From positions 124,001 through 188,000 of the forward strand of contig JAVGVS010000408.1 of NCBI GenBank assembly GCA_032718565.1: 64,000 bases of DNA. Direction: 5' to 3'. This document shows positions 1 through 12,432 of the stretch, one piece after another. The first letter of the stretch is position 1. Every line of letters starts with the position of its first letter. The position numbers were made by a program, and so were the translations under genes. The notes beneath the pieces were generated by a model. The model was not told where the DNA came from and ran no database searches. It saw only the letters and a program-made list of their open reading frames with translations. This DNA comes from Distichodus sexfasciatus (Eukaryota; Chordata; Actinopteri; Characiformes; Distichodontidae).

Positions 1-152
1 TAATGCCACTCACATTCCTCCTACAATTTGCCTTCAATTACCCATCTCCTCTGAGTTGCCAGTGTTCATCTCCTCTGATCTGTCATTTTTTCTTTTATCC
101 ATTGTCGTCACAGGAATATCTCACACTGTTGACTTAACACACCTAAAATGTT

Positions 153-180
153 AGGCATTTAGCAGACGCTTTTATTCAAA
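153..180 (-). repeat. SINE/LINE tail fragment, inverted
   Basis: This is the reverse complement of the widespread teleost tail word TTGGATAAAAGCGTCTGCTA. It sits head-on against the forward SINE that begins at 202. Confidence 0.7.
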
Positions 181-201
181 CTCTTATTGCAGGGACATGG
201 A

Positions 202-401
202 GGGTGTTGGTGGCCTAGTGGTAGGACACTCACTTTTAGACCAAGAGGTTGTGGGTTTGAATCCGACCTCTGGTGTTACCAACATTGGGTCTCTGAGCAA
301 GACCATTAACCCTAAGTTGCTCTCAGGAGAACTGTTCCTGAAATTAGGAAATGTAAGTCGCTGAGGATAAGAGCGTCTGCTAAATGCTGTAAATGTAAAC
401 T
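202..401 (+). repeat. tRNA-derived SINE with AAGCGTCTGCTAAATG tail
   Basis: The head has a perfect RNA polymerase III A box TGGCCTAGTGG (211-221) and a near-perfect B box GGTTTGAATCC (254-264), spaced as in a tRNA. The body includes CTGAGCAAGACC and the tail reads AAGAGCGTCTGCTAAATG, followed by TGTAAATGTAA. This is the teleost SINE type whose 3' tail is shared with partner LINEs. The internal promoter looks intact, so this is the best preserved copy of the family in the window. Confidence 0.85.
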
Positions 402-402
402 T

Positions 403-3400
403 GGGGTTAAGGACTTTGTTTAGGGCTCTAATGATGGTTCTTCTAGTAATAGGATAGAGTACGATATGAATCTACAGTACAAACTCTAGGCCCCCCTACC
501 TCCACCTTGAATCGATCCCCAACAAAGTGTAAAGCTAAAGATTTCAATAAAATTGATCAGGTGTCCATTGAGTAAAAGTATCTGATATTAACTGTGCCAA
601 GGAATAAAACATACTTATGTATTACCAGAGCTTATTCGTCACCAATCAGACATAACATTATGACCACTGACAGGTAAAGTGAATAACACTGATTACAATG
701 GCACCTTGTAGTGAGTTAGCGCAAGCGAACATTTTGTCCTTAAGGTGGAGGTTTTGGAAGCATAAAAATAAACAACATGTGAAACTCCAAAACTGTCTCC
801 AAAACTGCAGATCTTGTGGGATTTCTGAAGTGGTCAGGAGCTACCAAAAGTGGTCCAAAGAGTGAAAACTGGTAAATCGGTGACAGGTTGACGGGCAGCT
901 GAGAGTCAATGATGCACGTGGGAAGCGACAGATGGCCTGTATCTTCCGATAAAATAGAAGAGTTACCATAGCTCAATTTGCTGAAAATGTAATTCTGGTT
1001 CCAATAGAAGAGTGCAGTTTATTGCGTCTTGGGCTGCATAGGTGCAGACTTACTCAATATGAGACATATGTTACAAAGTCTTGAAGTACTTTAATTGACT
1101 TGAAATTTTGAGGCAATTCTAAAATGATTAGGACACAAATCTCCATTACATTGGCATGGAGCAAATTCAAGGCATAGACTTAGCACCAGCGGTAATTTAA
1201 ATATCACACCTTCAGTCTTTTGTCCTGTCACTGCAGAATAAAATTGAGTGAAAAATGTGACAGCTATTAACCGTACATAGTAATGTGTTCCATTTGCCGC
1301 TGGCTGTGTTCCTGGTCGTTTTCTGAAGGCAGAAGCTAGAAGTGACGATATGTGTGCGTGTCCCCGTTTCTCGGACACCCGACCAAATATCTCAGAGCAG
1401 CACAGACAACCCCGAGTTCAGAATCCAAGATGGCTGCTCAGTGCAAAGACAGTAATAAATGCTATGATGAATTAAATTTTTTAGCACTTTAGTGTTGTTT
1501 GTGTCTAACTTGGTCAGCTGTCTACAGTACATAAAACAGTCTTCTTGTAGTCGACAGACGTATTGCTACGGTCATGGTATACATGAAACACCACGTTATG
1601 TGTTGTTTATCAAGTGGAGATGCTGAAATGGCTGCTCGATGGTGCTAAAAACAAATTACTAGCCTAGTTAGCCAAACTGAAAGTTCAAAATAATCAGCAA
1701 CTTGAGACAGACAATTTGGATAAAAGTGTAAATGTGTTAGCGTTAATACAAGCCTTGCGTTAACCTTGTCCATGGCTGTATGTCCATGTTAACAATTTGT
1801 TTAAACTTTCCTGTGACAAATGGAACGCATCCAACTTGGTTTTCACTGTGTTTTTAGCGGACATGATGAAAGCTCGCCAACTGAGTCTCGGATCCAATGG
1901 CAAATGGAAGGCGGCATAAGAATGTAGTGGAGTGTGCATCACTTTCATTAAAATCATAGTGAAGCAGAGAGTGTAAGGATGCTAGCACTGATAATACGCA
2001 GTCCTTCAATAATAATAATAATAATAATAATAATATTTAAGCTCAGAAATACAGTCAAGAGTACAATTACTCCACAGACGAGCATCATTCACAAATGACC
2101 AATTGGTATTGGGTATCTTGCAATAATCAAAATATAAGAAAAGCTAACTTTGGGCATAACTTTTGGGCCAGAGCTGCCCATTATAAAATATGAGGATTAG
2201 CTACAATTTTCCATCTTTGATTTGTCAAGTAACCCTTACATATTGTTACCGCCATCTAAACAGATATGTTGTGAATTTAACATTATATGTGAAATTTAAA
2301 TGTTTATTTAAATTGAAGAAAACATAAGTTAAAGGGAAAGTAGGCCATTCTGTTCTGTTCACCACACACACATACACATGCACACATATACACATCTGAC
2401 TCTTATTGAATATAATGCTCTCTGGGCTGCCCTTTGCCCCTCAATTTGCAATAGCACTGACCAGTCAACACAGTTACATGACACCAGCTCCGCTTCATTT
2501 CCAGGGCAGTAGGAGGTCATCTGGCACAGAGGCTCCTCATAAGCAGATACAATTACTGTCAGGCCTGTTCCTCCGACTGGGCTGATCTTTGACTGCTAGA
2601 GCCAATGCCAGTTTTGTTTTCCCTGTCCAAACCTTCTTCCCACATGAAAATGGAATCAGTCTGCTAATTAGCTGATGAGTCACCCTAAACACATGGTAGA
2701 ATCACTTTTTACAAACACACCATATTTCAAATGGAACTGATGGGATAAGATATTGTTTGTTTGTACTTATTAGCTTTTATATTCTGAATGAAGCTAAACA
2801 AATGGAGCTTATTGGAACTGCTGAGCCTGAATGCCCCTTGCAGGAGGTTATAACAAACTGCAGGAAGTTGCATTCAATTTCATCACCATCATTATGATTA
2901 GAATAATATTCACGTGGCAAAAACTTTTCCATGTTCGTCTCTTTCTTTAATGGAGTAAACTTTCTGCACTCTGAAAGTACAGTACTCAAGCCTGTAGAAG
3001 ATTCTGATCAAACCAAAAACATTTGTCATTGCTGAAACAAGGACAGATTTGATGTGAACCTTCATACATATTCAGTCACACCAGGGCCACATCGCCCCGA
3101 TCGTGCTCGGATTCTAATCAGCTCCTGCGGCATGAATGGAATATTATAATATTTATCTTGCTGGCACTGCAAAAGCCATTTGCGCTTTTAAAAGGCCACA
3201 CTCTACAGCAAAACACACTGAAGTCAGACTTCTCCAAAAGAAGTGAGATATTTTCAGCACTACTCTCCCCATTTTTTTACACATGTAACGCATGAATGGC
3301 ATCAACAAAATATATTACTGTTATTGTTAATACTATTTTTGGCAAAGAATACTAGCATTCAGCATGAGTTGCGAACTTGGTTGATTTGATGAAGAAAATT

Positions 3401-4009
3401 CTACTGATTTTTTTTTGTATAACTCACAGAATGCTGTACATTTGTAGCTCTATAGATACACATCATAAAACTGAGTTCTTGCAGTGGCAATGAACTTACT
3501 TTGTCTCACTCTGACTCTCCCGGCTGGACTACAGGGTTAGAATGACCCGTTACATACAGGAGGACAAAGCCTCCTTGATTATAATGACAGGCAGGGCAAT
3601 TACAGGCACGCAGACAAGTAAGAGTTGCTCAGTTAGAGTCATTTTGTTCTACTAGTTTTCTAGATAAAACTTACTAATCCTGCTGTATAGTGTACAGGCC
3701 AATGACATGACATGCATATTTCTGTATTCCGTTATTTCCTTTTTAAATAATTTAATCAATTCATGACATGTAAAAATGTATTCTATAAAACCTATTTAGT
3801 TTGAATACAGTTTCAGTAATATAAAGATAATTCAGATAATATATATTCTTTTATGTTTCGGAATCTCTGAATTATGATTCAGAATAAAATACTTTGGCAT
3901 GATTTTATATTTGAAATCTCCAAATAAACCAAATGTTACAAATACCAGTAGTGTTAACGTTGTTGGGATAACTTCAATACTTTTGTCCAGCATTTTGTAT
4001 GCTGTCAAA
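403..4009. other. Intronic sequence, no gene seen
   Basis: AT-rich sequence without a recognisable exon. It holds an (AAT)n microsatellite at 2008-2034 and a short CA-rich run at 2363-2395. The segment around 1380-1440 is more GC-rich but I could not assign it. Confidence 0.6.
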
Positions 4010-4390
4010 TAAAGAGGTGGACAGTAAGAAAGTACATTTACTTGAGTATTGTACTTAAGTACAGATTTTAAGTATCTGTACTTCACTTGAGTAGTCTTTT
4101 TTTTTTTTTTTTTGAAACTTTTGACTTTGACATTCTACCATTTCATTATTCTGGTTCTCCAAGCTAGTCAGAGGCATTAGGTATTATTGTAAGTATTGTG
4201 GCAATAATGCAGCAATGTGGTGAAAGAAGATGCACTTTTATTACTTACATAATTTTTAAAAGCAGCACTTCAGTACTTTAACTTAAGTACAAATTTGACT
4301 GTATGACTTTCACTTATATTGGAGTAACATTCGACTAGTGATATCTGTACTCTTACTTAAGTAATGAAGTCAGGGACATCGCCCAACCTG
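4010..4390 (-). repeat. Teleost dispersed repeat with ACTTAAGTAC ends
   Basis: A roughly 380-bp unit whose two ends both carry ACTTAAGTA words (near 4042-4052 and 4354-4362), with a long T tract at 4097-4113. Read on the minus strand it matches in outline a common teleost repeat running from GGGCGATGTC to CTGTCCACCTC. It has no coding capacity. I cannot say which transposon class it belongs to. Confidence 0.7.
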
Positions 4391-6141
4391 TCAGGATGTC
4401 ACAACTGTAAACATGGGCCTTATTTTTTATGAACTGGAGAAATAATAGCAGTAAATGGGATATTATCTAGAGAACCCAAACTGACAGATGGAACAACTAA
4501 TGTAAAACTAGGAAAATGTTATTTTATTATAAAACTCTTTAATCAATTTTAAAATTACATGTATAAACTGTTTATCAAAGGCAAAAGGAAATACAGTTGT
4601 CCAAGAAGATGCTGGTTAATTTGAAAGTGAGGTGGTGCAACCAGAAAGTCAGAGGGAGTAACTGTAAGGACTGTCATTATACGATACAGAGACTTCCTGC
4701 TTCTGCAACACGCCTCCCGTGTGCGATGATACAATGGTAAACTTGCACAGAGCCAGTTCTCAGGCCAGCTATGAACTTAATGATTTAAAATCTTTCAATA
4801 CTTTGACTTTTGCTCACATGATGAGTCACATACCTGATCAGTTTCCTACTTTCAACTCAGTACAGTATGTTTCCTGTCATTACTAATGTTGGCAGGTGGT
4901 GCAATCATATAAAATGTTAATTTAAACCAAGAAATAGTAGTTTATAGTGAACAAATGGTTGATAACTATGATGTGAATAGCTATTGTACTGAATGCATTC
5001 ATTTGTGCATTTCAGTCTCTCTTTTTTTAAACTTTTACTGTAAATTTGGGTGCTAAAATACTAAATACCTGGCCACAAGAATGCAATAATCTTAAATTAC
5101 TGTATATACATAACACAACCATAAAATAATAATGTGAAATAAAATTTCACTAAGAATAAATAAGAGAAAAACACATATTTTTACAAATATCTGGTTGCGC
5201 CACCTGACATTTGGGAGTGCAGATGAAAATTTAAAAAAAAAAAATAAATTCAAAAAATGGATTTAAACACATTGAAACAATATTTAACTAATGAGACTCA
5301 AAATACCTTTAACTAGAAGCTTTATTTGTCATTGACCCATACTGTACCTTTACCGGTACAGGTAGTATATAACAGTATGACTAAACAACCTTTCTCCAGG
5401 TTATAATGACATGGGCAACACTACAGCAATTGTACCAGAATTACACAACACCAGAAAACAAGACAGGTCAAAATGAGAGCACTGTTTACAAGAAAGTTCC
5501 ATAATAATAAATGTCATTTTTAATGAAGGGAAGTGCACAAGAAATTAAGCATGAAAAACTGAGCAAATTGGCTTAGCATGAAGATCTTTTTCAAAAGCAC
5601 TCTATAATCCATAAATATAGTGGAACAAAATAAGGTTTCTGCTGGACAGAGCAGCGCCAGACTTGTCATTTCTTCTATTTACAGCAATAAAAGAATTTCG
5701 TCCAGAAGCAAACAAGAAAGGATGCTGCTTTGTGAGACGTGCTGGCTCCTTTGCACAATAGAACCATTATTACAGTCTAAAAAAAGAAACCAGAACTTGA
5801 AAGAAGATTTACTGAAAGAATTGCAACACCTGCACTGGAACTGGGGCATGACAATCCACTCAAGCCCCCAAAAAAGAAGAAATAGCTTGTTGTGTGTATT
5901 ATAAAACAAACAAAAAAAAAGGATTCTCTACATTTTTGGTTAGGTAGGAAGCCATCTTACAGACAATTTATTGTTCATTCATAACTTCCTGATCCTTTTA
6001 AATGTTTTGTCCAAAATTAGAAATTAGAAAACATGGTAAAAATGGATTTTAGTATTTGGTGTGCAAAACTTTTATTCATTCACAGTCTGTATCAGTGATT
6101 AAGCTGGTTTAACACTCAGAACACTCAGTGACTTAGCAAAG
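4391..6141. other. AT-rich intronic sequence, nothing recognised
   Basis: No exon, tRNA or clear mobile element was recognised. There is an A-rich run at 5233-5246. The reading frame at 5620-5904 has no domain and reads through AT-rich repeats. Confidence 0.55.
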
Positions 6142-6363
6142 GTGAGTGATTATTTGTCACTGTGAACACCACAGCACAGCACAGCACACAGTGCACCACA
6201 ACAAACTCTGCATTTGACCCATCCTTGAAGGAGCAGTGGCCAGCTAACACTGGCAGTGCTTGGGGACGGTACCTTGCTCATGAGTACCTCAGTGGTACCT
6301 TTACCGGTCCTGGAATTCCAACTGGTGACCTTCCATTCAGAGGGCGAATGCCCTAACCATTAG
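6142..6363 (-). repeat. tRNA-derived SINE (GTGAGTGATT family), copy 1 of a tandem pair
   Basis: Read on the plus strand it begins GTGAGTGATTATTTGTCA, continues through a CACAGCACAG run and the words GACCCATCC, CTTGCTCATGAG and CCTCAGTGG, and ends in the tRNA-like head read backwards. This is the reverse orientation of the family. The head is degraded at the B box. A second copy of the body follows immediately. Confidence 0.85.
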
Positions 6364-6590
6364 TGCACAGCACACAGTGCACCACAACGAAATGTGACCT
6401 CTGTATTTGACCCGTTCGTGAAGGAGCAGTGGGCAGCCGATGAGGGCAGCGGCCGTGGAGCAGTGCTTGGGGATGGTACCTTGCTCATGAGCACCTCAGT
6501 GGTAACTTTACCGGTCCTGGATTCGAACCTGCAACTTTCTGATCACGGGGGGCACCGTTTTAACACCCTACCATTACGCCACCAACTACA
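6364..6590 (-). repeat. tRNA-derived SINE (GTGAGTGATT family), copy 2 of a tandem pair
   Basis: Directly abuts the previous copy and repeats its body from the CACAGTGCACC segment onward. Its head is better kept: reverse-complemented it reads GTAGTTGGTGGCGTAATGG, containing a good A box, and GGTTCGAATCC, a perfect B box. The dimer probably arose by unequal crossing-over or insertion at the same site. Confidence 0.85.
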
Positions 6591-7886
6591 TTTTGCAAAG
6601 GTAACTTCTTCTAAAATCCTTATTCTTGCTTTAAAGTTTAAATAAAAACCCAACAGATTTTAGGTGCCTCGGACTTTTGGACCCTACATTTTACAACAGA
6701 TTGCTGAAATAAAGTGTTAGCAATTTTTTGCACATATTAACACACAACATGAAGTTTGCTTGAGGTTTTATCCCTTTTCAATGACAGCTTATCAGACAGG
6801 ACCAGCAGCAATACACCCTGCAACACACTGGCCAAAATGACAGGCACATACAAAACCGTGGTCTCCATTTTACTTTTCCATGGACAAAAATCTTCAGACT
6901 GTTCTCCAAATCCACTACAAGCTGACACCATTAGTGTAAAAATAACTAGAGTGGAATAAAAGAAACTCTAAGTCAGGACCAAATGAACCCTATGGAACTT
7001 AATTCAACACAGATTTTACAGGGTAACACAGCTAAGCGCTAATAATTGCAAACAATCGGGGCTGAGTTAGCATTTTAAATAATGAGCGCCACTGCTAGTG
7101 GGCCCTAATTAGCATAACGTAAATCACCTGGTGCTAACAGCTGCTCATTAGCTTTCATGTATGTTGGTCGCTTTTGTGTGAAGTATTCCTTTAAGCTCCG
7201 CTCATGGCACCTGAGTGTGGGCATAGCGTGCAAGGCTTAATTAAGGCGAGAAAGGGCCCAAAGAGAGTGAGAAAGAAGGAGAGAAATTGAGAGAGAGTCA
7301 GAGAGCACAGAGTCAGCACAACTTGGCCCCATTCATCGCCCCATAGCCCATGTCCTGGCCCTTCTGCACTAAACAGCCTCAATTAGACCCAGCATGAACG
7401 CACAAACTCCATCGATCGGACCCAGTTCATCTTTCATAAATACTTTATGCGACGTGATGGTCATTTATTTATCATACGGCTTTGCTGCTGACACAGAGAA
7501 AACAAAAGAACACAATGAAGACATAGTTAAAGGGAACCGGACAGGATTTTTAGACTTTTTTTTGTCTGGTCAGCAAAGTCTTATTTTGCTGTTAGGTTTC
7601 TGCAGCGCTGGAGGCATGTGCAGATCTGCAACAATCTGTCGAAAACCCCAGAGACAAATTATGAGGAATCTGGCAGCTTCTTCGTCCTGGACAGCTTGCA
7701 CAGAGTGCCACTGTATATTGGTCGAAAATGTGCCATGTATATTACTAGAGATATCACTTTTAAAGCATACGAGCTAATCTGGTCTTCTTTTCTGAATAAT
7801 AATTAATAACGTTCTTTACAAAGAGATTCATTTGTGAACTGTTATGGCGGCGTAAATCTTATAATATCAAAAATCTGTTGTTGGAA
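6591..7886. other. Non-repetitive intronic block, possible regulatory DNA
   Basis: No exon was recognised. The stretch 7010-7480 is balanced in composition and free of known repeats. It contains several TAAT words, a CACCTGGTG E-box and a CAGCTG E-box close together (near 7128-7143). This is the look of developmental enhancer DNA, but conservation cannot be seen from one sequence. Confidence 0.35.
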
Positions 7887-8045
7887 CTAGTGTTAGGTGG
7901 CAGCATTGTGGTACATTTTTTGGTTATTAACCACCAAAAAGGTCATGAGTATGAATTTTCTACTTCCAGTAGGCCTATTACCACAACTGAGTCCTTGAGC
8001 ATGATCCTTAAACCCAAATTGAGTAATTTGGAAATGTGAAATAAA
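7887..8045 (+). repeat. Degenerate SINE of the AAGCGTCTGC-tail type
   Basis: The order GGTGGCAGCATTGTGG, GTATGAATTT (weak B box), CCTTGAGCATGATCCTTAA and AATTTGGAAATG follows the layout of the 202-401 copy. Both promoter boxes are damaged and the diagnostic tail is lost. Confidence 0.45.
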
Positions 8046-9230
8046 TGTGGAACTAAACATACCACTATAGCACATTTTTTTAGGTCTAATACAATAATGA
8101 TATTGCAAATTTGGATATCTGCCGATACAATACAAATCCGATACAGTCTATAAGTCTTTTAAAACTGAAAACAGAAAATAATGCTTTAACCATTGTCCAC
8201 GGTGCACTAACAAGTACCAAGGGGTTAAGTGTTTCTATGCTTGCGAACAAAGCTTGCATCCAAGTCAGCTTACATCCCTTTTCCCCATTGTGATGGAAGA
8301 AAGTGCAGTCCAAACAAACCGTGCAGAATAACACTTTGCCACAATCTTCCATCGTAGCAAATCCGTCAAAAACTCTCCAAATGGATATTGACTCTGCAGC
8401 CTATCCCCAGAATGTTCCAGAACCTTTCTATTATTGACAGGGTCCACAGGGGCAGGGCCTGTTTGAGCAGGGCAAGTGAGAGCACATTGATCGAGGTCAG
8501 GCAGACCTTTGGGATTCCATTCACGCTCGTGAATAAATTCATATTCAAATCTGGGCAAACACGTCTAAGCTCTGGTGTCGTGTTTTTTTGTCTCTAAAAA
8601 AGCTGTGCTGGGACTGAAAGTTCAATTCTTCATTTGAGAGGAGATGATCTCGATTTCCAGCGTTGGCAGAGAGGACAGCTGAGAATAGAAAAGATTTTAT
8701 GATCTGAAAATAGCTGGAGATGGGTAGGTGGTTAGGACCACAGAGGCTAGTCATAATCATCAGAAACTCCTGAGACTTGTGAGTGAATCACCTTTTCTGG
8801 GTGAGTCAGTATTGTTGGTCGAGTCACATCCTGTCCTTACAGGGCCGGACTTTTAAGATTGTGTGCAGTCTTTATACTCTGAAAAGCTCAATTAGAATCT
8901 TGATTCAACTAGAACTGTCTGTAAAACCATCAAACACATCACAGGCCAAATGTTATCTCTAGATAGGCAGTCTTTAGAGAGAAAAGGAGTAATTGGTGGG
9001 TGGGAAAGCAAAAATATCTCAGTACAGGAAGACATTTTCATGATTTGCAATACATAATATTCTTTTGCTTTCAACCTGCAGACCCAAAGTCGTGTGCAAA
9101 TCGAATGAAAAACAATTCACTTATTTCTACCTTCAGATTATCTATTATCAACCATTTATCAATCCAACAGCTTGTTTCAATATAGATTTTTAGCTGTTTT
9201 TACATAAGCTTTACATAAGTGTTGCAGAGC
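8046..9230. other. Intronic sequence, nothing recognised
   Basis: No exon or clear repeat was recognised. Overlapping frames on both strands at 8086-8600 are short and carry no domain. Confidence 0.5.
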
Positions 9231-9267
9231 ATTCTTCTAACATCTACTAACTAGATGTTAGAAGAAT
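9231..9267. repeat. Perfect 15-bp hairpin
   Basis: Arms 9231-9245 and 9253-9267 are exact reverse complements, separated by the 7-base loop ACTAACT. No flanking duplication was noticed. Confidence 0.9.
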
Positions 9268-9417
9268 AACAAAATCATATGCCTCTGCGGTACGAGCAGT
9301 TATTTAATGCCTTGTCAAAAACAGAAAGTGGAGGTTTCCCGCATGTGGTGTGAAGAGTAGATTAACACGCCCCCTTCCCCACTCCCCCTCTGGCTGATGC
9401 CAGCTGTGTGCGATGGC

Positions 9418-9460
9418 AGAAGGAGGTGACCTCCTTCTAACTAAGCTACCAAGCTTAGTT
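9418..9460. repeat. Two adjacent perfect 9-bp hairpins
   Basis: AGAAGGAGG and CCTCCTTCT pair around a TGA loop (9418-9438). The very next base begins AACTAAGCT, which pairs with AGCTTAGTT around ACCA (9439-9460). The two stem-loops abut with no spacer. Confidence 0.9.
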
Positions 9461-9937
9461 TTTAACTTACCATTGGCCATAACATTTATTACGCTGTGAA
9501 AAAAAAAAATCATCACTGTAGTATGCGCACACAACTGGACACATTTTGAAATGAAATTTGCAGCTCAGTACATCTGCTGTTCGCAGATTTTTCCTCAACA
9601 ATTTGCGCCGTTCAGTCACTAAAGTCTATGGCATTTCACGCGAGCGCAAGCCGGCGCATTTTTAGCATAAAATTATGCAGATTCTGAGAAAATGCTTTTT
9701 CTCCACAATTGATGTTTACTTTTTCTCTGTAATAAATATTCTCAGTGTGCGTTAAGTATAAATAGAGCAGACACGCTTGCGTGAACTCTCCCCCCGTTAC
9801 ATACTGTATGTGTGTATCAACATTAAATAACATTATTTTAATATTATTCTTAGTAGTAGTAGTGGTAGTCTGTGCTTTTACATTAAAAATCTAGAGTGTG
9901 GAATACATTACCTACAGCACCATTATTTGGCCTAAAT
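9461..9937. other. Intronic sequence with GCGC-rich words
   Basis: Nothing coding was recognised. The segment 9600-9800 has GCGCC, GCGAGCGCAAGCC and TTGCGTG words unlike its AT-rich surroundings and may be part of an old element. No ends could be defined. Confidence 0.4.
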
Positions 9938-10141
9938 GGGCAGCTGATGGTGTAATGGTTAGAGAGTTTGCACCCCTAATCGGAAGGTTGCTGGTTCGAA
10001 TCCAAAGACCGGTAAAAGGTATCACTGAGGTACTCATGAGCAAGGCACTGTCCCCCTGGTGTTGCTGTTGTTAGATGCCCACTGCTCCTTCACGGATGGC
10101 TCAAATGCAGTGGTCACATTTTGTTGTGGCGTGTTATATAG
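9938..10141 (+). repeat. tRNA-derived SINE (GTGAGTGATT family), intact head
   Basis: Forward orientation. The A-box-like TGGTGTAATGG is at 9948-9958 and a perfect B box GGTTCGAATCC is at 9993-10003. The body words CATGAGCAAGG, GCCCACTGCTCC and CACATTTTGTTGTGG follow. The far end (GTGTTCACAATGACAAATAA in full copies) is missing. Confidence 0.88.
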
Positions 10142-12299
10142 AAAAAATACAGAGTATATATGCAGATAATTCTGAGTTGAACTGTCAAACCCTCTAGACC
10201 TTGCAGAGTACGAACATTTTTAAATATTCATGAGCCCACCTCCAGCTCGGCCTTTCCACATCCTGTTGACATTAAGGTAGCGGGTGGCAATTGTCCTTTC
10301 CATTAATTAGAACCGTAGTTCCAAACCAAGAGTGAAAATATTCATCAAGCGAACAAAAAATACATACAAAAGTGTGTACAATTCTCTCTTTCTGTGTCTC
10401 TGTCTTTCAAAAACCAAAAAAGTCTGTCAATCTTAAAGGTTAATGGAGTGAACAAGATGTTTAAAATTCTTTGAGAAAATGCAGCACAACTATCAAAGAT
10501 TTGATGGAGCCAAAGTAAAACACTCAAATCCATTGAAATAAATAATGTATGGGTCTGCTTATTGCACAGGAGCTTCTAGACATGAATATAAGTTCTATTT
10601 TGAGGAGCTATGATAATGAGACTGCCGTAAACATAACCAGAGGCAGGTCTCTCTCTCTTTCTCTCTGTTTGATTTCATTATTCATCTTAATCCTGTTCAT
10701 TTGGGATGCACAAAAACAGAACAGTCACTCATCTGCATCCACAAAACTGCTTCAATTCTCACATCTCCAGACCCCAGGGAGAAAGAGAGCTACAGAGGAA
10801 AAGAGGTATAGCGAAAAAGACAGAGCAGAATGGAGCAATCACAGTCACAACTGTGGGCAGGAAATCAACCAGCCACAACCGCGAGTGAAAAAAAGAAGGG
10901 CACCACATGCAGGCACATTGGTCTCTGCTCTGAACAAGGGCGGGAACAGCTACAAAGCCAGCTTTGTCTGAGATCACAGCAAGATTACAGATTGGTCCCT
11001 AGAAAGAGTCGTTTCAAAACCCAGGACAACTTCTGTCTGCAAAGGAAGTCTATTTCCTGCAATGTTTTTATTTTGTACCACAATATGCAGATTAATGCAA
11101 TGCATAAATGCATGTGTTTTACTCCCATTGTTTCTTTTCCCTAGCCCATTGTTTCATCCATTGCTATCCTCAGGCTGAATCATCCATAGACATTGTCATT
11201 CCAAACTTATAATGCATATGATTATCACTGAGGCCGTCTGAGAAAACACAAAGAGATCCCTCCTTTGCTCTCTGGAGATGGAAAAAAAGGAATCAACAGA
11301 GGCGTAAAATAAGGTGAAGCGCAACTAATATTCTGGAGAATAGATTCCTGAAACTTTACTTACCCTTCCATGTTGATAATTTTAATGATGTCATATCATA
11401 TTTTTTTTATTTTGCTGATGCACAAAGAACCACTTCAACCATAACAAGGCATTTGTATGGCTCTTAATTGGACTTGGGAATTGACGTTATGTTATGTTTA
11501 ATGTTAAGTGCTGGCTCCTTAACGATTCTTATTAATCATTTACTCTTAATGATTCTCCCTTTTATACCAAAAGCAACAATGAACTAATTGAAATTCTGCT
11601 TCTTCTGCATTTAGAACAGAAATTGTATTAAAAGGGTTTTTTTTTTGCTTGCCACCAATTTAAGCTTAATGAAGTAAAAGAAAATGGGTACATCTCATTC
11701 TCAATTTCCAAAACCCTATTAAGATTAGTCAGCTAACAGCTATATTGCTATACACCAACCATGCAATGCCATCAAGCAAGATAATCTAATCAATAGCTAC
11801 ATGCCAACCTTATCAATTCTTTTCATACCATCAGAGGTTGTAAGTCATTTGGTAAGAGCTGATCAGAGACTGACAAGTTCTGAAGGGCTTTAATATTCTA
11901 ACTTTTACTTAGCTGCTAACTCCTTGATGATTTTAGTCTAGGTCCATTACTCACTGGGTAGTGTTATTTGTCAGTAGCTTGTGGAAATCGGTGGATATCA
12001 AGCTGTCTTTCTCCCAGAAGTCATGTTATCAGCAGCCCTAATTTCCTGGGTTAAAAGCCCAAAGAGATCAGAGCCCAGATTGTTATACTCTGGAAAGAGC
12101 AGAGCTGCATTCGGCGCTGTCAAGTCTCACGCACTGAGTGTGAGACACACGCACTTCAACAAGTTCACACGCTCACACGCCACACATTAGAAATTATTAA
12201 CTTTACTGCACAGATTTTCCTACAGCGTTTTTTACAAACGAATCAAAGGCAGACTACGCTACTGTGCCCCCATACAGCTCAGGGCAGCTGTCTTGAATT
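10142..12299. other. Intronic sequence, no gene seen
   Basis: No exon was recognised. 10200-10320 is repeat-free with a TTAATTAG homeodomain-type word. The frame at 10549-10971 is the longest here but has no domain and spans a CT-rich run. Confidence 0.5.
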
Positions 12300-12432
12300 A
12301 CTAACCTATCGTCCAATCAGAAAACAGAATTTCTCAGCCAATTGTTTCAGCTTCAAGCACGCGTTCTATGAATGCGCATGCGCAAGTTATAGACGAACTG
12401 GAGGTGGAAGAGAACCCTCGGGATCATCAGGT
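12300..12432 (+). promoter_or_regulatory. Promoter-like block with CCAAT, NRF1 site and splice donor
   Basis: Two CCAAT motifs (12313-12317 and 12338-12342) precede a perfect NRF1-type palindrome TGCGCATGCGCA (12373-12384). About 45 bp later a CAG is followed by GTAATA, a usable splice donor at 12431. CCAAT plus NRF1 with no TATA box is the layout of many CpG-type housekeeping promoters in vertebrates. It reads opposite to RAB26 and lies in its probable intron 2, so it could start an antisense or unrelated non-coding transcript. I see no long ORF downstream. It could also be the relic promoter of a mobile element. Confidence 0.35.

Noticed and set aside
9938..10010. Possible functional tRNA gene, because of good A and B boxes
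   Set aside because: The anticodon arm and acceptor stem do not fold as a tRNA, and the sequence continues into the SINE body seen at ten or more other places.
10549..10971. 140-codon plus-strand frame
   Set aside because: Contains a CT-run-derived Ser/Leu stretch, no domain, and overlapping frames of similar length on the other strand.
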